Assembly: GCF_001625215.2 (NCBI RefSeq)
Contig: NC_030383.2
Span: 62,486,949-62,550,948 of the forward strand
Direction of reading: 5' to 3'
Length of the DNA stretch: 64,000 nt
Source: Daucus carota subsp. sativus
Lineage: Eukaryota; Streptophyta; Magnoliopsida; Apiales; Apiaceae
Shown: piece by piece, positions 53,574 through 64,000 of the stretch
Layout: each line of letters starts with the position of its first letter
Numbering within the stretch: the first letter of the stretch is position 1
Notes under the pieces: generated by a model
Databases searched by the model: none
Seen by the model: the letters and a program-made list of their open reading frames with translations, nothing else
What the model was told of the DNA's origin: nothing
Position numbers and translations under genes: made by a program

Positions 53574-55497
53574 TACAATTTTGTATTGTAGATGTTACCC
53601 TGTGCGTCAGATAGATTCTCTCCTGGAAATCGAGTACCTGAATTTGTTTAATTTTACTGTCAAACTAACCAGGCTAGGATTAAGACGGGAGCACTCAGAA
53701 ATAGAAAGATTTGGTTTCACCGACAGGGGACAAGAACATGAATACTCTCCCTAATTCAAAACAAAATAATAGTCTTCTTATTATATACTGTAATTTGGTT
53801 AAATTGAATCGTAAGATATCATATAAAATGTGCAAGAATCGGAAACACGTTTTGTTTCGATGGTACTTGTTATACTGACTATATTTTAAATATGATATAT
53901 TATTATCATTTCAAATTATTATAAATAGAATATATAGTTTCAATATGATAATTGATGAATATTTGCTACACATCTGGTTCGACAAATATAATCATTCATA
54001 AATATTTGGGTAAAATCATAAATAAGAAAAGAGTATGACCGGAGTGTGATATTTTTATAAAATTATCTATATTTTTTATTTTTAAAATGCCAACTCATTT
54101 TTTAACTAATGTTGTGTTTGGTTGGGGAGAATGGAATGGAATGGAATGAAATGAGTAAAAATACTTGAAACTAATAGAGATAGAAATAAAGTTTTGAGAA
54201 AAAATTGATAGAGTGCAAAATTGCTATGATGAGATTTGTGAAGAAATTGAGGATAGGAGAGAATGGAGCATTCCATCTCAAATTGGAGGTGTGATATCTA
54301 GCCTATGATGTAAGGAATGGAATGGAAGAAAGAATGAAATTTTTTAAAAATTATGCATAAGATAGTTCATTTTTCATTCCATTCCTTCCGGAATCATTCA
54401 CCCCAACCAAACACAACATAAGAGTTTTTCATAATTAAAGATGTTCCAAGCTAAATTCCTTAAACTTTTTCCAAGTTAAGTTCCTTTACTTTTAATGATA
54501 TATAATCAAATATATACATGAAGCTTAGTTATACGAGTAAGTTCCTAATAATGGAGTGCTACGTCAGTAGTTTTGCTATAAGATCAGATAATGACGTTCC
54601 ACATTTTTCATGTACCAAACCAAATATATCCCGTGTGCTACTGGAATCATGTTACACATGTTTTGAACTTGTAATATAATAAGTGTGTGGATTTACATGT
54701 TTTGAACTTGTAATATAATAAGTGTGTGGATTTGATATATGTTTTTTTGAATTTTACTCTCTTTATTGAGATATTTTAGTCATTTAAATTTTTTGCACGT
54801 ATTTTTAAAAGTTTTGATCGCAGGAGGCTTTTCTCATAACTGCCTAACCACTTAAGTTTTTTTACAAAAATACTGTTGCAAATTTTCAATATTTTACGAA
54901 TATAATTTTTATACATTATTGCAAAAATACGACTTGCAACTTCGAGAAATTATTTTGGAACTTCTATAAGAAATATGACTTGCAACTTGTGCAACCTCAT
55001 TTACAACGCGAGTTGCAACACTTCATTCACAACAGCTGCAAATCAATGTTGCAAGTCGTATTTGTAAATAATTTGAAAAAAATGTGTATGTTTAAAAAAA
55101 ATTTAATTTGACATTATTTTTGTAAATAATTTGTAAAAGTTAGTATATTTATAAATATTTATTAATATTTTTACTTTTAATTTTTTTTTGTGAATCAAAA
55201 TATTAATATCATTTTTTTTAAAATAAAATGAAAATTTTAAAAATAATATTTGTATGTGTGCGGTCCAATTTTTTAAAAATACTTGCAAAAAACTTAATAG
55301 AATAACATATCCTCATCAATTCAGATAATTATCCGAGCAAACGATCTTAATTTATTGATTTTCTAATTAGATCAGCCAACGTTTCACTCATGAGTTTTAT
55401 CTAGTTATACCAGTTGGTAATTCAATAATCTTTTCCTTTCAAAATCTTCAATATTGTACAGCTTTTTGCAAGCTGGTGAAGAAGATGAAATATTAAA
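53574..55497. other. Duplicated flank, no gene
   Basis: 53590-53740 and 53800-54560 repeat the 48.7-49.5 kb flank. A 43-45-bp tandem repeat (TTTTGAACTTGTAATATAAT core) is at about 54659-54735. 54840-55300 has repeated TTGCAA motifs and AT-rich DNA. No gene seen. Confidence 0.55.
54110..54418. mobile_element. MITE with TGTTGTGTTTGGTTGGGG ends and TAA duplication
   Basis: 309 bases with near-perfect inverted ends TGTTGTGTTTGGTTGGGG / CCCCAACCAAACACAACA and TAA duplications (54107-54109, 54419-54421). The duplicated flank near 49330 is empty. A PIF/Harbinger-type element by its target duplication. Confidence 0.82.
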
Positions 55498-55847
55498 CTA
55501 TAGAGGTATGGGGTCAACAAAAAGATATGTATATCTTTTTCCTTGAGAGTTGGAGCACCATGTCCATCTCCATATATGTTTATACTCAGAGCTATCCTCC
55601 CCAGATTCATGCACATTTCGATAAAAGGCTTCGAGAATGTTGCCTCTGCAATTATTTTCTCTTCATTTATCTCCTTCCAGGTCTCGATTAACAAGCTCCG
55701 AACGTAAAGTCTAGCTTCCTCTCCTGAAACACCGTTGTCATTCATGTAGCATTACACCACTTTTGGATTGTCACCCCTGGCTAGTTCATGCTGTGATATC
55801 ATCGAAAATGGAATTGAACGTAAATCGACATGCTATGTCTAAATGTA

Positions 55848-56091
55848 CTCCCTCCGTCCCACTTAAATGTTTACATTTGAGATGAGTACAATATAGATCG
55901 CTTGACTTTTTGGCACATATTTATAAGTTTTTTGAACGTATAGCTAAAATCATTATTTTATAATTATCTTTCTTGAATTATAATATTTGTCAAAAATGTC
56001 AAACAGACCACTACGTTTTATATTTTGGAAGTATAAAAAATTGGATGAGATATCACAAAAACAAAAGTATGAAGAAATGGTCGGGACAGAC
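55848..56091. mobile_element. Decayed Stowaway-like MITE in TPS2 intron 6
   Basis: Starts CTCCCTCCGTCCCACTT after TA; the right end is degenerate (ATGGTCGGGACAGACAC), so its limit is approximate. Confidence 0.6.
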
Positions 56092-56559
56092 ACAAGTGTG
56101 AACCGACTGCTCAAGCTCATGTTAAGGATCTAGAGGATGATAATAATGTGGGAATAATATATGATCTTGTTGGGGCCTTGCTTCTCTTTATTGAGTTGTT
56201 TACCGACAAAATTATAAACTGTCAAAATATTCTCGATTTGAGTATATGATCGACAAATAGATTTAGAGGTATAAGGCTCCCATATCATTTGCAAGTCTCA
56301 GAATGGTGCCGCCAGATGAATTATCTTTGGATAATTCCATATGCTCGGTAAGGCCTCCTCAGTGAAGGAGGTTGTGCTTAAAAAATATGAATTGAGTTAA
56401 AATTACATGCGCGCATTGTCGAGGTATTCTCTGAGACTTGGTTTGTATCCACTGTAGGTGGTACCACTTCGCCTCCAACAAATAAGCTTCGAAAAGATCT
56501 GTCCACTGTAAAACAGTTCACATGAATGTCAAGCATAGTTATGCACAAAATGATATGAT

Positions 56560-56830
56560 AATTGAGGTGGGATGTTTTAATTGGTGTTATTTATGTGAAG
56601 AGTCCAGGTCTCAGCAATGGGGGACCGTTATTTAACTCACAGCTCCCCACCCGTCCGATCAGATCACGGATGGCTGGGATTAAAAAAAATTCCCGCACAT
56701 ACAGCGCTTCAAAAGCGTTGTACATACGCCTAGCACATAGCGCTTTTTAAGCGTGGCATGTGTAAATATTTTTTACGCGTGCAACGCTTAAAAACCACTA
56801 TACGCTGGACTATGTATCTTGTGCCTGAAG
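56560..56830. other. Inserted repeat in TPS2 intron 5
   Basis: Sequence absent from TPS1 and TPS3 intron 5, with repeated AGCGCTT/AAGCGTTG motifs in both orientations. Probably a decayed foldback transposon like the 36.1-kb Mutator MITE; no clear ends or target duplication found. Confidence 0.4.
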
Positions 56831-57607
56831 CATTTTCCGTAAGAAAATTTACCACTTTTTGGAGGTGAGGAAGAATGTTGACACCATGTTCCTTTTTCTG
56901 CAAATCAGCTATGTTGTTGATATTGTTATAGAACACTGTAAAGCAGACCTTTATGAATCCTGGCATTTTTTTTCCAAATCCGCCACATCCCATCTGATTA
57001 AGCCACATGACATATATGTTAATGTGCTCGGAAAATTAGCCGGGGGAATGATACGACAGAAGAGGGATACCTACTAGACTACAATGTTAGAGGAGTCATA
57101 TCCATGGTGTGTTCATATTAATTAATATATAGAATGTGCAATCAACAGTTCACCTTTTTGTTGATTCTGTCAGTACTTCAAGTTCCTCCATTGTAGCGTA
57201 AACGTCATAGATGTCGTCGATAGTAGTTATGAAGGCTGTAATGGCAGTGAGTACCTTCCTTCCATAACTAAACTCAGGGTCAGAGTTATAGCCCACACTC
57301 CAGTAGAAACACTCCATGATCAGCCTTTCTCTAGCGAAGCCTAATATTTCGCCCCATTCGGTGTCCTTCCACCATCTGCACAAAATTAAACAGTGCTCAG
57401 TTCAGTAAACAAACTATCCAGCTGTTAATAAAAATTAGATTCATTCACAGAGCTAGCTAGCGTTTACGTACTTTGACAAGTACTTGAGATCATCTTGATA
57501 AATTGACTGCACCATGTTGTAGTCCAGTTTTGAGAAGTAGAGCAGGGCAGCAACGTAATCTTCTGCTGGTGCAGACGTCTCGTAGAAGTCGATGAACCAC
57601 CTAGCTT

Positions 57608-57850
57608 CACTACAAGAAAGGCGGCTTTTTTCGACCGCAAAAAATCTGGTTGAAAATAGGTATTTTCGACCGTTTTTGTCGAAATTATCTATTTTCGACC
57701 GCGTAAAGCTGTCGAAAATAAGCTGGTCGAAATTACCATTCCGGTCGAAAATGTTGTAATTATTGATTTGAAATCATGTCGACTTGGGGGCGGGACAGCA
57801 ATAATATACATGTTTGTTTGTAAAGATTACAATCTCTTAAAATAAAATAT
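57608..57850 (+). mobile_element. CACTA-type transposon end, truncated
   Basis: Begins CACTACAAGAAA, the usual plant CACTA terminus, exactly where TPS2 exon 3 breaks off. For about 140 bases it has repeated TCGACCG/TCGAAAA subterminal motifs. No matching right end (TTTCTTGTAGTG) is found in the window, so it is a fragment; a subterminal-like AGTCGAAAAC occurs again at about 58392. Confidence 0.78.
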
Positions 57851-57851
57851 A

Positions 57852-58155
57852 CTCCCTCCGTCCCCCTCAATTGTTTACATTGGAGGGGGACACGGAGACC
57901 AAGACAATGTATTAAAAATAAGTAAAGTTAGATGAAAAGTGGGTAAAGTGGTGAGACCTATCAATATTTAATAATAGATTTGAGATAGTGGAGGAAAGTA
58001 GTGGGTGTAATAGTAGTTTTTATTGTTAAATATGAGATAGTGGGGGAAGATAGTGGGTGTAATGATGAGAAAAACTTACTATTTATAGTAATGTAAAGAA
58101 ATGAGAGGGACACCCTAAAATAGTAACTGTAAACAAATGAGAGGGACAGAGGGAG
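57852..58155. mobile_element. Stowaway-like MITE
   Basis: 304 bases, ends CTCCCTCCGTCCCCCTC and GAGAGGGACAGAGGGAG, flanked by TA. Confidence 0.85.
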
Positions 58156-59287
58156 TATACACTTTGTACAACGTATGAGCTTATATATACACCTGTACAA
58201 CGTATTAGCTTATATGAATTGCAATTGTAATTTTCTTGATTTTCAATTTTTAATGGAAAATGAAGAAGAAATTTCTAACAAGAAAGTGTGAGGATTAGCA
58301 GTACTAGAAAGATGGAGAGTGAGTGAATGAATGAGGGACAGAGGGAGGCAAAGAAGTGTGTACATATAGGGGGGAAAAGGAAGGAGAGAGAAAGTCGAAA
58401 ACATTTGCTAGATATATGAGCTAATACGTGTACAGGTGTATATATAAGCTAAGATTACAATATATACACCTGTACATATATATACACCTCAACATGTTCG
58501 GCCTCCACTAAAATAAATTACTATCAACTTACTCCCTCTGTCCCGGTCAATTGTATACATTTCTTTTTCACTGCTCGACACGCTTTTTAAGGCTCTTATA
58601 AAACATAGTTCTACAACTTATTTTTAAGATTTTCTTTTTTTGTATAAAAGTATAAATGTTATATTTTTATACAAAAAAAGAAAATCTTAAAAATAATTTA
58701 CATAACTATATTATATTGAAGCATTAAAGTCCGTGCCGCGCCCCCGTCCCCCAATGTATACTATTGACTGGGACGGAGGGAGTATATCGTAGCATCAAAT
58801 TTATTGTGAAAGGTGAACCGTTGCGATATCCATCGTACAAGAATGTAAGCGAGTTTTATAGATTTCTTAATATATCATATATATCATTTTCACAAAACTA
58901 CTGAAATCTTTATCAAAACACACAACATTAATATCAAAACATAACACACAAACATTACAAAAAGATGAACATAAGTACCCTAACATTTCAAAAAAAATTG
59001 GATATATATGACTAACAATTTTGATAATAATGTACTAAACAATATCTCATCCAAAAAAGATTAGATCGAATTTTTATTGAAAACCAGTAAATAGAAGAGA
59101 GGATGGGAGAATGAAGGGCTTTAATCGGTGAGGGGATGAAGATCTGAAAAATGGAGAAGTGGCGGCTAGAACCCTAGTTACGAAAGTCGACTCACAAAAC
59201 AGCTCAGATGGTGAATGCTAGAAATATTGCAGTAGACCAGTACATTATTTATTGCAAGACATTAACGATGAAGATGGTGAGAGTAAC
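58156..59287. other. TPS3 3' flank
   Basis: 58880-59287 matches the TPS1 3' flank (41740-42135). 58156-58530 includes a repeated TATATACACCTGTACA phrase in both orientations. No gene seen. Confidence 0.55.
58532..58782. mobile_element. Stowaway-like MITE (251 bp)
   Basis: Ends CTCCCTCTGTCCCGG and CTGGGACGGAGGGAG with flanking TA; a close relative of 49546-49796. Confidence 0.85.
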
Positions 59288-59970
59288 CTAAATAGGTATC
59301 GGGTCAACGATTAGATATGTTGAACGGTCTATATCCTTAGCATTTGGTGCACCATGTCCATCTCCATACATATAGATGGCTGTAGTTATCCTAGCCAGAT
59401 TCAAGCACACATCAATAAAAGGCTTCGAAAATATAGACTCTGCAGCTTGCATCTCTTCATTGAACTCCTTCCAGATCTCAATCAAAAACCGCTTAACGTA
59501 TTCTCTAGCCGCGTCTTCCGAAACACCATTATCATTCATGTAACATTGGATCAATTTTGGAGTGTCACCCTTCTTTAGTTCACCCTGCAATATATATCAG
59601 TAGTAAACCTAAATTAATTAACATCCGGTGTATAAAATGTATGACAATGTAGCACGAAAAAAAGATGTAGTACGCACATCTGAGGTCGCGATATCATCTG
59701 TAATTCTAATTATCATGGACACGAGACGAACTATTTTGGGACAATTCATGATGCTTTGCAAGGCTTCGTCGGTGAAGGATGGTTCAGTCAAGAAATATAG
59801 ATGAGTAAGGACTACCGGCCCTGTTATTGAGATCCAGGCATTGTCGAGGTATTCACTGAGACTTGGTTTATATCCACTGTGGTACCACTTGGCCTCCACC
59901 AAATAAGCGTCAAATAGATCAGTCCACTGTATCAGATATCCATTGACGAGTAATTATGTTAATAATAATA

Positions 59971-60232
59971 CTCTCTCCGTCCCAACCATTTGTTTACATA
60001 TAGTTTGGGCACAGAGGGCAGTGGAAAAGAGAAAAAAAAGTGGTTGGAGTGGTTACTCATTGATTTTTAAAGTATAAAAGGAAAATAGTGGAGTAAAAGT
60101 AGTGTGTAAAAGTAAGAAAAGTGGGAAAGTAGTGGGACTCATGGACTATTTTTGATAAGTTTTGAAATGTAAAGAATTAAATGGAACGCAAGAAAGAAAA
60201 CCGTAAAGAAATGATTGGCATATACTAGTCTG
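59971..60232. mobile_element. Stowaway-like MITE in TPS3 intron 5
   Basis: Starts CTCTCTCCGTCCCAACC after TA; the right end is decayed. TPS1 intron 5 (about 42810) has no insertion at this point, which sets the limits. Confidence 0.7.
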
Positions 60233-60545
60233 GTAGTCTTAACAAATTATCTATTTCACATAAATATCAAACAGAGTTTAGCTAAACTTGCCGCTTTTTG
60301 GATGTAAGGAAGGACAGAGATACCATGTTCCCTTTCTGCAACCTCGGCTACTTGATTGATATTATCATAGAACACTTTAAAACAAACCTTTACATAATCT
60401 GGCAGCTGGTCCAGCTCTGCCACATCCCATCTGATTAATGCCACAAGATATACGATGACGTTAATGTTAGGGATTATGACATGATATTGCAGATGTATTC
60501 AAGTAGTTGATAGATGGAATGGATTTTGTTAGTAATGACAGTTCA

Positions 60546-60800
<255 letters not shown>

Positions 60801-61377
60801 TCAAGTCGAGTAAACAAAAACCAACTGTTAGATAAAAAAACTGTACGTACTTTGACAAGTGTTTGAGATCATCTTGATAGATTGCCTGCACCATGTTGTA
60901 GTCCAATTTTGCAAAGGAGAGCAAGCTAGAGACATAATCTTCTGCTGGTGCAGACGTCTCATAAAACTCAATGAACCACCTAGCTTCTTGCCTCGGCTCC
61001 CTCCAACGTTGTGGAAGCTCCAATGCATGACAAACAAGTTTAACAAGATTTTCATCTTTACAGCTGATATCATTTATGTAGTCTGTCATGTGCTTCGTTG
61101 TGAAATCTTGCGCCTCGTCCATGATTTCTTCATTCTTTATTGAAAGGTATGATGCCTCGTACAATTGTACCAAGCCCTTCATATCTTTCCTGAGGCTGGC
61201 CTTAAATTTCCCCGATTCGTCCATAAATTGCTTAAAAATATCTACAAAATATATATCACACAAAGGAGTATACATCTTTGTATCAGTAACATGTTATCAT
61301 TTTCATGAGTGTGCAAATATACTCTGATAGAAAACTTAACCAATTGAAGAGAAAACAATCACCTTGAGGAACATTAA

Positions 61378-61620
61378 CACCCTGCTCCCGAGTTTTAAAA
61401 TGGAAGGAAAGCAAGTGAAGAGGAAGTAAAGTTATCTAACTTTCACTCTTTTGTGTGCTCCCGAGTTTTTTAAAGAGTTGAAAGTGAGTGAAAGTGAGTG
61501 CAAATATAGCATAGTTTCACTCCAAAACTTTCACTCCAAAAGTGGGATGAAAGTGAAAGCACACTTGCTTTCACTTGCATTCACTTGCTTTCTCTCCTAA
61601 AAAAACTCGGGAGCAAGGCC
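61378..61620. mobile_element. Harbinger/Tourist-type MITE inside TPS3 exon 2
   Basis: 243 bases with inverted ends CACCCTGCTCCCGAGTTTT and (right end reversed) GGCCTTGCTCCCGAGTTTT, flanked by a TAA duplication (61375-61377, 61621-61623). The TPS1 exon 2 sequence (43926-43945) is the uninterrupted site. The interior has many TTTCACT/AGTGAAA motifs. The 3-bp TAA duplication fits PIF/Harbinger. Confidence 0.92.
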
Positions 61621-62758
61621 TAAAGTTATGCTGCCTTAATAGTCTAAATTTCAGAGATGTGGCATGAAGATCCTGACTGTTTAACTTTTCATCATTGTTG
61701 TATATAGCCTCCAGTATCCTCTTAATTTCATCCTCAAAGTGATAGGACACTCCAAGTCTTTGAATAGCATCAACTAACTCAAGTTTATGGAGGCTGTCCA
61801 AGTCCTCTTTGTTGAGCAAAAACCTCACATTTTCTTTTAATTCACAAGCTTGTCTACTGCAAATTTCTCCCTGCATGTACATATACATGATTCAAACATG
61901 AGTTCTCTAGAGTTAGCTAGGGTGCTATCTAGGCTAGGCCCTAATTAGATCATATATTACATTCAGCACTTCCATCATCTATGGACTATATATGGAGGAC
62001 TCCAACTAGTGATTAGTATCTGAATAAAGTTATGATACCTTGAGCAACCAACTATATATATGCAACTCTTAGCCCCTCACTCAACGGACAATAATATGGA
62101 CAAATATAACAAATTAACAAACAATTATTTGGAAGGGTGAAAAATAAACTAATTTAAATGAAAAAATTGAAAAGTTACCATATAGAAAATGATTTTACAA
62201 TTGATTTTAACATAACCGAGTCTAACAAATTAACGTAAACTAATTAATCACCGTTATAAAATATTATGCACAAGCTTCCCGAGCTGGATCCGTCGGTGGC
62301 ACACTGAAATCATGCTAATTAGTAAACAAATTTGAGATGCTGAGAAGAGCTAATAAATAGATCATAAAATACAATATCCACCATCTACCTAATTAGATAA
62401 ACAAAAAGGTGATCTTGCATGCATGCTTGATATATAAATAAAGCCATATCCCGTACCTTAAAACTACTGGCAAGAGATTGAAAAAAATCATAATCCCAGG
62501 TCGGAGGAGAATAACTTCCTGATCTTCTACCAATCGATATTTTATCACGAGTACTAGTACATCGAATACTAGAGATTTTCACAACTTTGCCTGCAGTAAA
62601 GGATCGGTTTACAGATGCAAAAGAAGTTGGTTTAAGCATACAAGGAATCGAAGGGAAATGCAAGCGAAAATTCACAATATTAACGGCCATATTGGTAGTG
62701 ACTGTTTTGCTTAACTAGCTAGCTTTTGTATTCTATTGTGCATGGAAATAGAATCAAA

Positions 62759-62780
62759 CACTATCACTATCACTATCACT
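62759..62780. repeat. (CACTAT)n short tandem repeat
   Basis: Three to four CACTAT units directly next to the TATA box of TPS3; not present at TPS1. Confidence 0.75.
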
Positions 62781-62785
62781 TTATA
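62779..62785 (-). promoter_or_regulatory. TATA box of TPS3
   Basis: TATAAAG about 90 bases upstream of the TPS3 start codon on the minus strand, at the position matching TATTTAAAG of TPS1. Confidence 0.5.
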
Positions 62786-62831
62786 TTGAGAATTAGCCAC
62801 GTTTAGGGTTAAGTGAAAACTATAGTTAATA

Positions 62832-63144
62832 CTCCCTCCGTCCCAATCAATTCTATACAGTTTCCTTTTTGGGATGTCCCATCAATTCTATACATTCCCA
62901 AAATAGCAACTTTTTATAATATAAAACACTACTACACCCACTACATTCTCCCACTATCTCCATTTTATAATAATAAAAACACTATTACACCCACTACCTT
63001 CCTCCACTATCTCAAATCTATTATTAAAAAGTATATGGGTCCCACCACTTTACCCACTTTTCATTTAACTTTACTCATTTCTTACACATTTTCTTGGTCT
63101 CCGTGTCCAATCCCAACGTATATAACTCACTGGGACGGAGGGAG
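62832..63144. mobile_element. Stowaway-like MITE upstream of TPS3
   Basis: 313 bases, ends CTCCCTCCGTCCCAATC and CACTGGGACGGAGGGAG, flanked by TA. Very close to the left arm of the palindromic element at 52995. It sits about 50 bases beyond the TATA box, so it may affect TPS3 transcription. Confidence 0.88.
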
Positions 63145-64000
63145 TAGGCACTCACATTAGTTTATACGGGGTACAGCATGGGTGCATGGAGTAAATTATT
63201 GCCGCTGATTTTGTTTCATGGAAATTCAATGTTAGACAGCTTATATATATAATTCTTTAGTCGTTAAAAATTTTAAATTCTCAATTTATTAATGATTAAA
63301 TTAAGTTAATTTCAACTGAGTAGTTAGTTTGATATATTTGACTTGTGACATACGTAAATGAATTAAAGTGATAATCGAAAAATAAAAATTGTCTAATTAA
63401 ACAATTTTTTATTATGATTAATTAATAAATTTAAATAAAAGTTATTTTTTGGCTTGCCTCATTACTAAGAACTTAATTGACCTTACAAAAAAAAAAAAAG
63501 AACTTAATTGAGAGTTACGGGTCAAGTCATTTTGATATATTATGATAATCTAGTAATCATAAATTACCTAGGAGCTTGTTTATCTGATTTTACTTCCAAT
63601 CTTAAATTCATTTTTTGTTTTAAATTAAAATATTCTGTTTATATAATAGGGAAACGGACTTAAACTTAAAAATAAGTCATACTTAAAATTAGAAGTACGT
63701 CAGATATACTTTTCTCTATTATTTATATTTCTTCAACAAAATTCAATTTTAATATTAAAAAATATAATTTATAAAATATATATTAGTTTATGATTATATT
63801 TTTAATAACCAATAGATCATTTATAATAAAAAACTACAGTATCGTGGAAATCGAATACTTTTAATTTGTTTTAGTTTAACTTGTCAAACTAATCAGGCTA
63901 GATTAATTAAAGACCGTAGCACCTGAAAGTAGAAAGTTTGGTTTCACCGACAGGGACCACAACACCAAAATATACCTATAAAAGTAATATAATTAATAAT
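63145..64000. other. TPS3 upstream block
   Basis: Third full copy of the TPS upstream flank. It includes the GGGTGCA..GTAAATTATTGCC block (63178), the TPR-3'-flank-like piece (63440-63570) and the GTAGCACCTGAAAGTAGAAAG..ACCGACAGGGACCA piece (63916-63960), which recurs at 48815 and 53685. No gene seen to the window end. Confidence 0.6.

Larger units (their letters stand above)
55498..57607 (-). pseudogene. TPS2: decayed terpene synthase, 5' part missing
   Basis: Exons 3 (partial) to 7 are recognisable: 57607-57472, 57375-57154 (RWWKDTEW.., intact DDIYD, one extra Ile codon), 56993-56853, about 56505-56275, and 55790-55498. Damage includes a two-base excess in an A run in exon 5 (56971-56978), internal deletions and a lost donor in exon 6, CAA changed to TAA in exon 7 (HELARGDNPKVV then stop), and a frameshift just before the C-terminal VDPIP segment. 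Exons 1, 2 and half of 3 are replaced by a CACTA-like sequence starting at 57608. Its exon 5 donor is ordinary GT (GTG|GTAAAT), unlike TPS1 and TPS3. It is an older copy of the same subfamily and cannot encode an enzyme. Confidence 0.9.

Noticed and set aside
57961-58200. 79-codon minus-strand frame with a hydrophobic start
   Set aside because: It lies within a Stowaway MITE; the similar frame at 62813-63160 is likewise inside a MITE.

Overview
This is plant nuclear DNA: AT-rich, with GT-AG introns and very many small transposons. The gene families (Cf-9/EIX-type receptor-like protein, large DC1-domain proteins, a seven-exon plastid TPS-b terpene synthase) indicate a eudicot, probably an asterid. 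An Apiaceae-like genome is my guess, not something the sequence proves.

Region 1 (1-31.7 kb) is a DC1-domain gene cluster on the minus strand, preceded by the 3' half of a receptor-like protein gene (RLP, plus strand). A DC1 gene here has two exons: a ~820-nt exon 1 and a ~1.15-kb exon 2 joined by a phase-2 intron, giving about 650 aa. DC1-A (4896-7519) is the only intact copy. DC1-B (9984-12080) has a frameshift in an AT run. DC1-C (15578-16070) is a 3' fragment. DC1-D (17330-20497) carries a 709-bp hAT element in exon 1. DC1-E (26612-30179) carries a 1.4-kb LTR retrotransposon in exon 2. Four smaller DC1 relics and a gene-deletion scar lie between them. The region is a large tandem duplication: near 13.5 kb a remnant of the YIF1 3' end abuts a second copy of the RLP 3' flank.

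Region 2 (31.7-41 kb) holds two ordinary, apparently intact genes that are divergently transcribed: a YIF1-type Golgi/ER membrane protein (minus, four coding exons, 269 aa) and a kinesin-light-chain-like TPR protein (plus, two exons, 635 aa, probable mitochondrial presequence).

Region 3 (41-64 kb) is a terpene synthase cluster on the minus strand. TPS1 (42136-46198) is complete: seven exons, 596 aa, with RRX8W, RxR, DDxxD and NSE/DTE motifs. TPS2 (55498-57607) is a decayed pseudogene cut off by a CACTA-like end. TPS3 (59288-62690) is otherwise complete but has a 243-bp MITE in exon 2. A lone exon-1 relic lies at 50.5 kb. TPS1 and TPS3 appear to share a GC-AG intron where TPS2 has GT. The duplicated unit contains sequence also found just 3' of the TPR gene, so it probably arose next to that gene.

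Transposons account for much of the rest: two Helitron families including a nested inverted pair, five hAT elements with 8-bp target duplications, two Mutator-type MITEs with 9-bp duplications, a CACTA MITE with TAC duplications, four MITEs with TTA/TAA duplications, and about 13 Stowaway-like MITEs (CTCCCTCCGTCCC ends), one of them a ~0.58-kb palindrome. Many insertions can be checked against an empty site in a duplicated copy within the window. I saw no tRNA, rRNA or CRISPR array.
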